Below, piece after piece: positions 33,390-42,329 of a stretch of 64,000 nucleotides of DNA. Below the pieces are notes generated by a model. The model searched no databases, was not told the origin of the DNA, and saw only the letters and a program-made list of their open reading frames with translations. Made by a program: the position numbers and the translations under genes. This DNA is from Kerstersia similis (GTDB lineage Bacteria > Pseudomonadota > Gammaproteobacteria > Burkholderiales > Burkholderiaceae_B): the NCBI RefSeq assembly GCF_965139615.1, contig NZ_CBCSIQ010000018.1, positions 26,817 through 90,816 on the forward strand. Reading direction: 5' to 3'. How positions within the stretch are numbered: position 1 is the stretch's first letter; each line of letters starts with the position of its first letter.

Positions 33390-34991
33390 ATGTCAGACAG
33401 CATCCACTCCCCTTCCGCCAGCCTGCCTACCCGGCGGGAATTTCTCTACCGCGCCGCCGCCCTGGGCGGTCTGGGCCTGGCCATGGCGACCATGAACGCC
33501 TGGGGCCTGACGCTGGCGTCACAAAGCGACCAGCCGCCCAGGCTGCAGGGCAGCGGCAAGGGCAAGCGAGTGCTGATCCTGGGAGCAGGTGTCGCCGGCC
33601 TGACCAGCGCCTATGAGCTGCGCAAGGCAGGCTACGACTGCATGATCGTGGAAGCACGCCCCATCGCTGGCGGACGGGCCCGCACCGCACGCAAGGGCAC
33701 CCGCAGCGAGGAACCCGGCAACAGTACCGTCTGCGACTTCGACACCGGTGATTTCTTCAATCTGGGGCCGATGCGCATCCCCTATCACCACCGCTCCACG
33801 CTCTACTACACACGCGAGTTCAAGGTGCCGCTGGGGATCTTCGTCAACGATAACGACGCCGCCTATGTCTATCACGAGAATGCGGGTGCGCTGTCGGGCA
33901 AGCGCTTGAGGCAAGGCGAAGTCAAGGCGGACATGCGCGGCTACGTCAATGAACTGCTGGCAAAGAGCATCGTGGACGGCAAGCTCGATGAACAGGTCAC
34001 GGCTGCGGATAAAGCGCTATTGCTGGATTACCTTGCGCATGAAGGTTATCTGGGCAAAGACGACCTGCGCTATCGCGGCACCAACGGCCGGGGCTATCGC
34101 GTCAACCCCGGCGCAGGCACGGAACCCGGGCCCGGCACGCCGTCCGACCCGCTGGGCTTCGAGGAACTGCTGGGTTCCAAGCTGGGACATATCTATCAAT
34201 CGGTGCAAAGCTTCAATCAGCAGATCACCATGTTCCACCCCCTGGAAGGCATGGATCAGATTCCCGCCGCCTTTGCCCGGCAGCTCAATGGCCTGATCCG
34301 CTACCAGGCCGAAGTGCAATCGCTGCGCCAGAACAAGGCCGGTGTCACCGTGGTCATCAAAGATACCCGCTCGGGCGCGGCAGAAACGCTGCAGGCCGAC
34401 TACTGCATCTGCACGATTCCACTGCCGGTGCTCAAAGACCTGGATACCGATTTTTCGGCTGCCTTCAAGGCTGCCATCGCATCCGTACCCTATATGGCCG
34501 CCGGCAAAATCGGCCTGCAGATGAAAAACCGGTTCTGGGAAGTGGACGATGCCATCTATGGCGGCCATGTCCGTACCGACATCAAGGGCATTGGCAACAT
34601 CACGCTGCCTTCCAACCATTGGCAAGGCGATACCGGCATCATCCTGGGCTACTACAACTTCGGCGGCAATGCGGACACCATCGGCCAGCTCAGCCCCGCC
34701 GAGCGCACCACTTTCGCTGTCAGCAACGGCCAGAAAATCTTCCCGCAATACCAGGACAGTTTCCGCACCAGCTTCTCCATCGCCTGGCAGAACGTGCCTT
34801 ATAACCGTGGCGGCTGGGCCAACTGGAGCGAAGAAGGGCGCCGCACTACCTACCCCCTGCTGCTGCAGCCCGAAGGCCGCGTCTATCTCGCAGGCGAACA
34901 CCTGAGCTACCAGACCGGCTGGCTCTCGGGTGCCATTGAATCCGCCTGGCAACAGATCGCCAAGCTGCACGCCCAGGCACAGGCAGCCTGA
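33390..34991 (+). CDS. Flavin monoamine oxidase family protein, Tat-exported
   Basis: FAD-dependent amine oxidase of 533 residues from the ATG at 33390; an ATG 11 codons earlier is possible. The N-terminus is a twin-arginine signal (LPTRREFLYRAAALGGLGLA). FAD-binding motifs follow: VLILGAGVAGLTSAYELRKAGY, the GGRARTARKG loop, and the C-terminal GRVYLAGEHLSYQTGWLSGAIESA. Such enzymes oxidise amines or amino acids to imines with release of hydrogen peroxide; the substrate cannot be told. The next gene encodes an exported RidA-type imine deaminase, a logical partner. A Tat signal implies the enzyme is exported already folded with FAD. Confidence 0.88.
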   Translation: MSDSIHSPSASLPTRREFLYRAAALGGLGLAMATMNAWGLTLASQSDQPPRLQGSGKGKRVLILGAGVAGLTSAYELRKAGYDCMIVEARPIAGGRARTARKGTRSEEPGNSTVCDFDTGDFFNLGPMRIPYHHRSTLYYTREFKVPLGIFVNDNDAAYVYHENAGALSGKRLRQGEVKADMRGYVNELLAKSIVDGKLDEQVTAADKALLLDYLAHEGYLGKDDLRYRGTNGRGYRVNPGAGTEPGPGTPSDPLGFEELLGSKLGHIYQSVQSFNQQITMFHPLEGMDQIPAAFARQLNGLIRYQAEVQSLRQNKAGVTVVIKDTRSGAAETLQADYCICTIPLPVLKDLDTDFSAAFKAAIASVPYMAAGKIGLQMKNRFWEVDDAIYGGHVRTDIKGIGNITLPSNHWQGDTGIILGYYNFGGNADTIGQLSPAERTTFAVSNGQKIFPQYQDSFRTSFSIAWQNVPYNRGGWANWSEEGRRTTYPLLLQPEGRVYLAGEHLSYQTGWLSGAIESAWQQIAKLHAQAQAA

Positions 34992-35064
34992 ACACCATTC
35001 CCTGCGTGCCGCCCGGCGGGCGGCATCTCTTCCTGCTCTTCCCTTGACTTCCAGAGGTTGCCCC

Positions 35065-35604
35065 ATGAAAGCCCATATGCTCCCCTTCGCACACGCCTTT
35101 GAACAAACCCGCATCCCTCGCCCGCTACTGGCCGCTGCGCTCGTCGCAGCCATGCTGCAAACGCCGGCGCAGGCGGCCGATATCACGCGCCATGCCTCCG
35201 GCAACCCGCAGTCGCCCATCGCCGCCGCAACGGAAGTGCCCCCCGGCCTGACGACGGTCTATCTCAGCGGTCAGGTACCCTCCGTGCAAAACAAGGAGGC
35301 CCCGCCCACCAGCGCCGCCGCATTCGGTGACACGAAAACCCAAACCATCAGCGTCCTGGGCAAGATCAAGACGCAGCTCGCCGCCCTCGGCCTGGGCCTG
35401 GACGATGTCGTCAAAGTGCAGGCCTACCTGGTTGCAGACCCGGCTACCGGCAAGATGGACTTCGCCGGTTTCAGTGCCGGCTATGCCGAATTTTTCGGCG
35501 GCAACCCGGCCATTCTGAATGCGCGTTCCACCATGCAGGTCGCTGGCCTGGTGAACCCCGGCTGGCTGGTAGAGATCGAAGTCACGGCCGTCAAGCGCCC
35601 GTAA
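35065..35604 (+). CDS. RidA/YjgF family protein with Sec signal peptide
   Basis: RidA proteins hydrolyse reactive 2-imino/enamine acids to keto acids and ammonia. This 179-residue version carries an N-terminal signal peptide (LAAALVAAMLQTPAQAADI, cleavage after AQA), so it should be periplasmic, whereas RidA proteins are usually cytosolic. The catalytic-type arginine is present in LNARSTMQVAGLV, as in the active RidA subfamily. It lies 73 bases after the Tat-exported amine oxidase on the same strand. The pair suggests oxidation followed by imine hydrolysis outside the cytoplasm (inference). The start at 35065 has AGAGG upstream. Confidence 0.87.
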   Translation: MKAHMLPFAHAFEQTRIPRPLLAAALVAAMLQTPAQAADITRHASGNPQSPIAAATEVPPGLTTVYLSGQVPSVQNKEAPPTSAAAFGDTKTQTISVLGKIKTQLAALGLGLDDVVKVQAYLVADPATGKMDFAGFSAGYAEFFGGNPAILNARSTMQVAGLVNPGWLVEIEVTAVKRP

Positions 35605-35653
35605 CGCCAGGCCCGGCCGCGACGCAAGCCAGGCCTGGCAACCCGGCCCTTGG

Positions 35654-37051
35654 CTACACCACCACTGCGGGCAAGGCCGGGCGCTGCTGCGCCAGCAGCT
35701 CGGCCAGCACTTTGAGCGCCCGCTCCAGGCGACGCCGGTCCGGCACTGCGCCCAGAGAAATCCGGATCGCCTTGGGTGCGATTCCGTCCACGGTAAAGAA
35801 CTCGGAAGTGCAGATGCCCAGCCCATGCGCGCTGGCAGCTGCCAGCAAGCCGTTCAGGCTCCACTGTGCGGGCACCGCCTGCCAGATATGAAAACCGTGC
35901 GGCCCACCGTGCTGCGCGAACGGCAGCACGGTTTCGGCCAGTTCGTAGCGGATGCGGGCTTCGCTGGCGACGGCATCGCGGAATTCCGCCGCCATCCCGC
36001 TGCGTATCCACTGCGTCGCGAGCGCAGCCATCAATGGTGCCCCCATCAAGGTCAGCGCCCGCATGGCCAGCGCGAAACCATCCTGCGCCGCCGCATTCGG
36101 CAGCACCACAAAGGCTGTGCGCAAACCCGGCGTCAGCGACTTCGACAGTGTCGCGACATGGCTCACCCTATCCGGCGCCAGTTGCGCCAGGGCAGGCGGA
36201 CCGCCAGGCGCCAGGAAACTGTAGGGATCGTCTTCGATGACATGCACATCGTGCGCACGCGCCACCGCCAGAATATCCTGGCGGCGCCCGGCCGGCATCG
36301 TGATCGCCGTCGGGTTCTGGATCGTCGGATTCAGGTACAGCAGGCGTACCCGCTGCGTCCGGCACACCCGCTCCAGTTCATCCGGCAGCATGCCCGCTGC
36401 ATCCACCGCCACGGCGGCCATGCGCCGGCCCGTCTGGCGGACGGCCTGCATCAAGCCGGGATAGCTCAATACCTCTGCCGCCACGGCATCGCCCGGCGCG
36501 CTATGCGCCAGCACCAGGCCGGCCAGGGCGGCCTGGGCCCCCGGCACCACAGCAATGCGCGCCGGATCCACCCGCCCCAGGCCAGCCGCCAGCCATGCCG
36601 CCGCGGCTTCACGGTCGGCCTGGCTGCCAGCGCCCCAGTGATAGGTCATCAGCGTATCGACATCGGTACGGGCCAGCACATCATTCATGCCCTGGCGCAG
36701 CATGCGTTCCAGCTGCCCGCCCGGCGGCGGCGGCGGAATATTCATGCTGAGATCCGCTACCCTGCCGTCCTCGGCCGGGCCATGCGACACAAAAGAGCCT
36801 TGGCCGACCCTGGCGTCGAGCAGGCCACGGCGGCGCGCCTCGGCATAGGCCCGCGTCACGGTCGTCAGATCCAGCCCTAGCTGGCGCGCCAGTTGCCGCT
36901 GCGGCGGCAAACGGTCTCCCGGCCTCAGGCGGCCGGCATCCAGGGCATTGCCGATGGCATCGGCAATCTGCAAGTAGCGCGGCCCGCCGCCATCAACCAG
37001 CGTCTCCAGCCAGGCAGGCGCAGTCATCGACGCAACGCTTTTGTCATTCAT
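35654..37051 (-). CDS. MocR-type regulator (GntR helix-turn-helix plus aminotransferase domain)
   Basis: PLP-dependent transcription factor of 465 residues. The N-terminal winged helix (about 15-85) shows YLQIADAIGNALDAGRLRPG, LPPQRQLARQLGLDLTTVTRAYAEARRRGLL. An aminotransferase class I/II-like domain fills the rest, with the PLP lysine in TLSKSLTPGLR and the aspartate/tyrosine region IEDDPYSFL. It converges on the ridA-like gene and is divergent from cyoA. MocR proteins usually regulate neighbours in amine or amino-acid metabolism, so the amine oxidase/RidA pair is a candidate target. The start at 37051 is preferred; MTAPAWLE at 37027 is an alternative. Confidence 0.88.
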   Translation of the reverse strand: MNDKSVASMTAPAWLETLVDGGGPRYLQIADAIGNALDAGRLRPGDRLPPQRQLARQLGLDLTTVTRAYAEARRRGLLDARVGQGSFVSHGPAEDGRVADLSMNIPPPPPGGQLERMLRQGMNDVLARTDVDTLMTYHWGAGSQADREAAAAWLAAGLGRVDPARIAVVPGAQAALAGLVLAHSAPGDAVAAEVLSYPGLMQAVRQTGRRMAAVAVDAAGMLPDELERVCRTQRVRLLYLNPTIQNPTAITMPAGRRQDILAVARAHDVHVIEDDPYSFLAPGGPPALAQLAPDRVSHVATLSKSLTPGLRTAFVVLPNAAAQDGFALAMRALTLMGAPLMAALATQWIRSGMAAEFRDAVASEARIRYELAETVLPFAQHGGPHGFHIWQAVPAQWSLNGLLAAASAHGLGICTSEFFTVDGIAPKAIRISLGAVPDRRRLERALKVLAELLAQQRPALPAVVV

Positions 37052-37099
37052 GCAAATCGTATGGTGATTGTTTGTGATATATTCCGATCCTGCAGAATA

Positions 37100-37134
37100 T
37101 TGTATGCATACATTATATGTATTTATACATACAA
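37100..37134. promoter_or_regulatory. AT-rich palindromes between the MocR gene and cyoA
   Basis: TGTATGCATACA (37101-37112) is a perfect 12-base palindrome and TGTATTTATACA (37118-37129) is a near-perfect one. Their centres are 17 bases apart, and the block is bounded by TTGTATG and CATACAA. The stretch is strikingly AT-rich for this genome and contains TATAAT on the minus strand. It probably holds the promoter and autoregulatory operator of the MocR gene and could also influence cyoA. Confidence 0.5.
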
Positions 37135-37274
37135 ATCTCGCAAGCCCCGCCCGGCCCGGTCCTGCAGCCTGCCCCAATCATAGAGCATGTCACGCCAGGA
37201 CACGCCCACGCGGCGTACGCGTCCGGGCTGCCGCCTGCGACTCCCCATCCGGCGTCCCCACCCATGTCCAAGAA

Positions 37275-38249
37275 ATGACGATGAAACCGTTGAAAATACG
37301 ACACCTATGCATGCTTCCAGCCTTGCTGGCGCTGGCCGGCCTGTCTGGCTGTGACTGGGAGCTGATCAACTCCAAGGGCCAGGTTGGCGTGGAAGAACGC
37401 AATCTGATCTTCACGGCAGTCGGCCTCATGCTGATCGTCGTGCTGCCCGCCATCATTCTCAGCCTGGTCTTTGCGTGGAAATATCGCGCCTCGGCCAAGG
37501 CCCGCTATGCCCCTGACTGGGCGCACTCCACGGCAGTCGAGGTGGTCGTATGGGGGTTTCCCATCATTATTATTTGCATACTTTCAGTGATTGTATGGAA
37601 AAGCACCCATAAGCTTGATCCCTACAAGCCGCTGGAATCCGAAGTCCCGCATGTCACGATACAAGCCATTTCCGCCGACTGGAAATGGATTTTCCTGTAT
37701 CCGGAGCAAGGGGTCGCCACCGTCAATCAACTGTACATCCCGGCCAATACCCCCATTGCCTTTGATATCACCTCCAACAGTTCGATGAATACCTTCTTCA
37801 TCCCGCAGTTGGGCGGACAAATCTATGCCATGGCCGGCATGCGCACCAAGCTGCATCTGATCGCCAACGAACCGGGCAACTATCGCGGTTTCTCGGGCAA
37901 TTACAGCGGCAACGGTTTCTCCGATATGTACTTCACGGCCCACGCCCTGCCGCCCGAGCAGTTCGAACAATGGGCAGAGCGTACCCGCGCAGGCAGCGGC
38001 AATTTTGATTTCGCCCGTTTCCAGGAAGTCGCCAAGCGCCCTGAAAACCCGCCCTACCGCTACCCGATCGAGCAATACGCCAGCCTGGAGCCCCAGCTGT
38101 TCGAACGCATCATCGGCCAGTTCGTCGATATGAGCCACCACGACGCCGCCCCTGCCGACGGCCATGGGCGGGCCCAGGACGATGCGCCCCGCCACGATAG
38201 CCTCCAGGGCGGACATGCCGCCCCGGAAACGCACCCGAATGCCCTGTAA
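37275..38249 (+). CDS. cyoA: Cytochrome o ubiquinol oxidase subunit II CyoA
   Basis: Membrane-anchored lipoprotein subunit of the proton-pumping quinol oxidase. The start at 37275 (or ATG 37281) gives a lipoprotein signal with lipobox LSGC. Two helices follow (about 45-70 and 85-110). The periplasmic cupredoxin domain (about 130-240) lacks the CuA cysteines, having TSNSSMNTFFIPQLGGQIYAM, which marks a quinol rather than cytochrome c oxidase. The C-terminal tail is hydrophilic and His-rich. It is the first gene of cyoABCDE. Confidence 0.95.
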   Translation: MTMKPLKIRHLCMLPALLALAGLSGCDWELINSKGQVGVEERNLIFTAVGLMLIVVLPAIILSLVFAWKYRASAKARYAPDWAHSTAVEVVVWGFPIIIICILSVIVWKSTHKLDPYKPLESEVPHVTIQAISADWKWIFLYPEQGVATVNQLYIPANTPIAFDITSNSSMNTFFIPQLGGQIYAMAGMRTKLHLIANEPGNYRGFSGNYSGNGFSDMYFTAHALPPEQFEQWAERTRAGSGNFDFARFQEVAKRPENPPYRYPIEQYASLEPQLFERIIGQFVDMSHHDAAPADGHGRAQDDAPRHDSLQGGHAAPETHPNAL

Positions 38250-38261
38250 CCGAGACCGGAC

Positions 38262-40250
38262 ATGTTAGGAAAACTCAGCCTGGCGGATATACCGCTACAC
38301 GAACCCATCGTCGTCATCACCCTGATCGCCATCCTGATTGGCGGCCTGGCGGTGGTCGGCGGCATCACCTACCTGCGCAAGTGGGGCTATCTCTGGTCTG
38401 AATGGATCACCTCCGTCGATCACAAGAAGATCGGCATCATGTATATCTTCGTGGCGCTGGTCATGCTGGTGCGCGGCTTTGCCGACGCCATCATGATGCG
38501 CGCCCAGCTGGCCGTCGCCAATGGCGGCAGCGAAGGTTTCCTGCACCCCGACCACTACGACCAGATCTTCACCGCCCACGGCGTGATCATGATCTTCTTC
38601 GTCGCCACGCCGTTCGTGGTGGGCCTGATGAATATCGTCGTGCCGCTGCAGATCGGCGCGCGCGACATGGCCTATCCCTTCCTCAACGCGTTCAGCTTCT
38701 GGCTGTTCGTGGTGGGTGTGGTGCTGGTCATGCTGTCGCTGGGCATCGGCGAATTCGCCATGACCGGCTGGGTCGCCTATCCGCCTTTGTCCGGCATCGA
38801 GCTCAGTCCGGGCGTGGGGGTGGATTACTACATATGGGCGCTACAGGCATCCGGATTGGGCACGCTGCTCACCGGGGTCAACCTGTTCGTCACCATCATC
38901 AAGATGCGCGCCCCCGGCATGACGCTGATGAAGATGCCCGTCTTCACCTGGACCGTGCTCGTCACCTGCGTCATCATCATCGCTTCGTTCCCGATCCTGA
39001 CCGGCACGCTGGCGATGCTGACGCTGGACCGCTACCTGGACACCCACTACTTCACCAATGATCTTGGCGGCAACGCCATGATGTACGCGAACCTGGTGTG
39101 GGCCTGGGGCCACCCCGAGGTATATATCCTGGTGCTGCCGGCCTTCGGCGTGTTCTCCGAAGTCACTGCAACCTTCGCCCGCAAGAAGCTGTTCGGCTAC
39201 AAGTCCATGGTAGGCGCGACCGTTGCCATCGGCATCCTGTCGTTCATCGTCTGGCTGCACCACTTCTTCACCATGGGCTCCGGCGCCAACGTCAATGCCT
39301 TCTTCGGCATCATGACCATGATCATTGCCGTGCCCACCGGGGTGAAAATCTTCACCTGGCTGTTCACGATGTATCGCGGCCGCCTGGAATTCACCACGCC
39401 CATGCTGTGGACCATCGGCTTCCTCGTCACCTTCGCCATCGGCGGCATGACCGGCGTGCTGCTGGCCATCCCCGGTGCAGACTTCCTGCTGCACAACAGC
39501 CTGTTCCTGATCGCCCACTTCCACAACACCATCATCGGCGGCGCACTGTTCGGCTACTTCGCCGGCTATGTGTACTGGTTCCCCAAGGTATTCGGCTTCA
39601 AGCTCAATGAGCGTCTGGGCCGCTACTCCTTCTGGTGCTGGATCATCGGCTTCTACCTGGCCTTCATGCCGCTCTATATGCTGGGCTTCATGGGCATGAC
39701 GCGCCGCCTGAACCACTACGACAACCCGGCCTGGGTGCCTTACCTGTATGTGGCCTTCGTGGGCGCATGCTTCGTGGCGCTGGGCATTTTCTTCATGGTG
39801 CTGCAGCTGGTGGTCAGCATCCGCGACCGCAACAAGAACCGCGACCTGACGGGCGACCCCTGGAATGCGCGCACGCTGGAATGGGCCACCTCCTCGCCGC
39901 CGCCGTTCTACAACTTCGCGGTGACGCCGCGCGCCGACGAACTCGATGCCTTCCATGAGGCCAAGAAGCAAGGCGGCATTGCGCGCCCGACGCACTACGA
40001 GCCCATCCATATGCCTCGCAGCAGCGGCCTGCCCTTCATCATGTCTGCCTTCGTGCTGGCGCTGTGCTTCGCATTGATCTGGCATATCTGGTGGATGGCC
40101 ATTGCCGGGCTGGCAGGCGCAATCATCACCTTCATCTGGCGTACCTATGACAAGGACACGGACTACTACGTGCCCGTCAAGGAAATCGAGCGCATCGAGC
40201 ATGCGCACTACCAAGCCGCCCAATCCCAAGCCCAAGCGAGCCAGGCCTGA
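38262..40250 (+). CDS. cyoB: Cytochrome o ubiquinol oxidase subunit I CyoB
   Basis: Catalytic haem-copper subunit of 662 residues (E. coli CyoB has 663) with about 15 membrane helices. Haem ligand regions are visible in TAHGVIMIFF (low-spin haem His) and AHFHNTIIGG. The CuB His-Tyr motif is WAWGHPEVYILVLPAFG, and WLHHFFTMGSG holds the other CuB histidines. Proton-channel features of the A family are present, such as the glutamate in GHPEVY. It begins 12 bases after cyoA and ends 2 bases before cyoC. Confidence 0.97.
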   Translation: MLGKLSLADIPLHEPIVVITLIAILIGGLAVVGGITYLRKWGYLWSEWITSVDHKKIGIMYIFVALVMLVRGFADAIMMRAQLAVANGGSEGFLHPDHYDQIFTAHGVIMIFFVATPFVVGLMNIVVPLQIGARDMAYPFLNAFSFWLFVVGVVLVMLSLGIGEFAMTGWVAYPPLSGIELSPGVGVDYYIWALQASGLGTLLTGVNLFVTIIKMRAPGMTLMKMPVFTWTVLVTCVIIIASFPILTGTLAMLTLDRYLDTHYFTNDLGGNAMMYANLVWAWGHPEVYILVLPAFGVFSEVTATFARKKLFGYKSMVGATVAIGILSFIVWLHHFFTMGSGANVNAFFGIMTMIIAVPTGVKIFTWLFTMYRGRLEFTTPMLWTIGFLVTFAIGGMTGVLLAIPGADFLLHNSLFLIAHFHNTIIGGALFGYFAGYVYWFPKVFGFKLNERLGRYSFWCWIIGFYLAFMPLYMLGFMGMTRRLNHYDNPAWVPYLYVAFVGACFVALGIFFMVLQLVVSIRDRNKNRDLTGDPWNARTLEWATSSPPPFYNFAVTPRADELDAFHEAKKQGGIARPTHYEPIHMPRSSGLPFIMSAFVLALCFALIWHIWWMAIAGLAGAIITFIWRTYDKDTDYYVPVKEIERIEHAHYQAAQSQAQASQA

Positions 40251-40252
40251 AT

Positions 40253-40900
40253 ATGTCCACTCATACCTTGAACCCAAGTACCGGCGCGCACGCCAAGCCG
40301 CACGCCGGCCAAGGCCAGAGCCATGACCACCATGGGCACGAAGCACACGGCGACAATACCGTCTTCGGCCTGTGGATCTACCTCATGTCCGACGTCGTGC
40401 TGTTCGGCAGCCTGTTCGCCACCTACGTCGTGCTCATGAACGCCTATGCCGGCGGCCCGACCGGCCAGGAAATCTTCAACCTGAAGTTTGTCCTGGGCGA
40501 AACCTTCGTGCTGCTGTTCTCCAGCATCACCTTCGGCTATGCCTCGCTGGCCATCCACCGTGGCGACAAGAGCAACGCCTTGCGCTGGCTGTGCGTGACT
40601 TTCGTGCTGGGCGCGCTGTTCATCGCCATGGAAATCTATGAGTTCCAGCACCTGGCCAGCATAGGCGCCGGCCCCAGCCGCAGCGCCTTCCTGGGCGCCT
40701 TCTACGGCCTGGTCGGCACGCACGGCCTGCACGTCACCGCCGGCCTGATCTGGCTGGCCGTGCTGATCCACCAGACCTCGATGGACGGCCTGACGCCGCG
40801 CAACCAGACCCGCCTGGCCTGCCTGGGCCTGTTCTGGCACTTCCTGGACCTGGTCTGGATTTGCGTGTTCACCGTTGTCTATCTGACTGGAGCCCTGTAA
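40253..40900 (+). CDS. cyoC: Cytochrome o ubiquinol oxidase subunit III CyoC
   Basis: Five-helix subunit III of the bo3 oxidase, 215 residues. A His-rich hydrophilic N-terminus (SHDHHGHEAHGDNTVFG) precedes helices around LWIYLMSDVVLFGSLFATYVVL, FVLLFSSITFGYASLAI, and the signature FYGLVGTHGLHVTAGLIW. It ends FWHFLDLVWICVFTVVYLTG, the usual end of this subunit. Spacing to cyoB and cyoD is 2 bases each, so translation is likely coupled. Confidence 0.96.
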   Translation: MSTHTLNPSTGAHAKPHAGQGQSHDHHGHEAHGDNTVFGLWIYLMSDVVLFGSLFATYVVLMNAYAGGPTGQEIFNLKFVLGETFVLLFSSITFGYASLAIHRGDKSNALRWLCVTFVLGALFIAMEIYEFQHLASIGAGPSRSAFLGAFYGLVGTHGLHVTAGLIWLAVLIHQTSMDGLTPRNQTRLACLGLFWHFLDLVWICVFTVVYLTGAL

Positions 40901-40902
40901 TC

Positions 40903-41238
40903 ATGTCCCAACACGGCCACACCGACAGCGCCGGCGCCAGCTACGGCACGCTGCGCTCGTACAACACCGGGTTCATCCTGGCGGTCATCCTGACGCTGAT
41001 TCCGTTCGCGCTGGTGATGTACCCCACCGGGCTGGAACGCTCCACCACGCTGCTGCTGATTTTCGGTTTCGCCATCGTGCAGACCATCGTCCAGCTGGTG
41101 TACTTCCTGCACATGAACCGGCACTCCGAGGGCGGCTGGAACCTGTCCAGCTTCGTCTTCACCATCGTCATTCTGCTGATCGTGGTCGGTCTGTCGCTCT
41201 GGATCATCTGGAGCATGAACGACCACATGATGATGTAA
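40903..41238 (+). CDS. cyoD: Cytochrome o ubiquinol oxidase subunit IV CyoD
   Basis: Small three-helix subunit IV of 111 residues, thought to help assembly of the CuB site. Helices are visible at about 20-42, 47-67 (TLLLIFGFAIVQTIVQLVYFLHM) and 79-105. The conserved FLHMN segment is intact. It starts 2 bases after the cyoC stop. Confidence 0.95.
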   Translation: MSQHGHTDSAGASYGTLRSYNTGFILAVILTLIPFALVMYPTGLERSTTLLLIFGFAIVQTIVQLVYFLHMNRHSEGGWNLSSFVFTIVILLIVVGLSLWIIWSMNDHMMM

Positions 41239-41258
41239 AGGCCAGGCCCGCCGTGCGC

Positions 41259-42128
41259 ATGTTCAGGCAATACCTGCTGTTGACCAAACCCGGCATCATC
41301 GCCGGCAACCTGGTCAGCTTTGTCGGCGGCTTCCTTCTGGGAACCGCCGGCCACGCCAGCCTCGCCACCCTGCTGGCGGCTGCGGCCGGCGTGGCCCTGG
41401 TGATTGCCTCGGGCTGCGTCTTCAACAACTATATCGACCGCGACATCGACGCCGCGATGACGCGCACGCGCCAGCGCGGACTGGTCACCGGACTCATCGC
41501 CCCCCGCCACGCCCTGCTGTATGGCACGCTGCTGGGGCTGGCCGGCCTGCTGCTGCTGGACACCCTGGGCGGCGGTACGCTCGCCGCCCTGCTGGGACTG
41601 CTGGGTTTTGCCGTCTATGTCGGCGCCTACAGCCTCTACGGCAAGCGCAATACCGTGCATGGCACGCTGATCGGCAGCCTGTCGGGCGCCATGCCGCCCG
41701 TGATCGGCTATTGCGCGGCCAGCGGCCGTTTTGACCTGGGCGCGCTGGTGCTGCTGCTGATGTTCTGCCTGTGGCAGATGCCGCACTCCTACGCCATCGC
41801 CATCTTCCGGGCGCAAGACTATCGCGCCGCCGGCATCCCGGTGCTGCCGCTGCAATACGGACTCGCTTGCGCCCGCAGCCAGATCATCGGCTATACCGCC
41901 GCCTTCGCCGCCTGCAGCCTGCTGCTGCCGCTTTTCAGCGCCGCCAGCTGGCTCTACCTGGTCACGGCCCTGGCTGGCGGGCTCTACTGGCTCAGGCTTA
42001 CGCTGGCGCCCTGCGACCCAGGCAACCCCGGCCCCTGGGCGCGCAAGCTCTTCCTGTTCTCCATCCTGCTGGTCGTGCTGCTGAGCCTCACCATGGGCAT
42101 CGACGGCCTGCTGCACACGCCTGACTGA
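41259..42128 (+). CDS. cyoE: Protohaem IX farnesyltransferase (haem O synthase) CyoE
   Basis: UbiA-family prenyltransferase that makes haem O for the oxidase. The start is ATG 41259 (MFRQYLLLTKPG, as in other CyoE proteins) or a GTG two codons upstream. The 289 residues include the prenyl-diphosphate/Mg motif NNYIDRDIDAAMTRTRQR, the second motif YSLYGKRNTVHG and WQMPHSYAIAIFR, and seven or more hydrophobic helices. It closes the cyo operon, 20 bases after cyoD. Confidence 0.95.
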   Translation: MFRQYLLLTKPGIIAGNLVSFVGGFLLGTAGHASLATLLAAAAGVALVIASGCVFNNYIDRDIDAAMTRTRQRGLVTGLIAPRHALLYGTLLGLAGLLLLDTLGGGTLAALLGLLGFAVYVGAYSLYGKRNTVHGTLIGSLSGAMPPVIGYCAASGRFDLGALVLLLMFCLWQMPHSYAIAIFRAQDYRAAGIPVLPLQYGLACARSQIIGYTAAFAACSLLLPLFSAASWLYLVTALAGGLYWLRLTLAPCDPGNPGPWARKLFLFSILLVVLLSLTMGIDGLLHTPD

Positions 42129-42245
42129 ACCCGGCTGGCGTTGCCGACCCCGCAGCGCCAGCCGCCACAATGACATTCCTGCAGCACCGTCATTGCCTAT
42201 GCCCGCCCGCCGCGGCCGGAGCCTTCGTCCCCTTGCCGCCAAAAA

Positions 42246-42260
42246 TGGAATACCATTCCA
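42246..42260. promoter_or_regulatory. Perfect palindrome upstream of the SDR gene
   Basis: TGGAAT-ACC-ATTCCA is an exact 6-bp inverted repeat with a 3-base spacer, 70 bases before the start codon. Such sites are typical of dimeric helix-turn-helix repressors (GntR or IclR type). No regulator gene is adjacent, so the binding protein is unknown. Confidence 0.4.
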
Positions 42261-42329
42261 GAGTCAGTCTGGGCTGTGGATTTCCCCGGCTGCCAGCGCT
42301 GGCGCCATCGACAAGGAGACATCATCACC

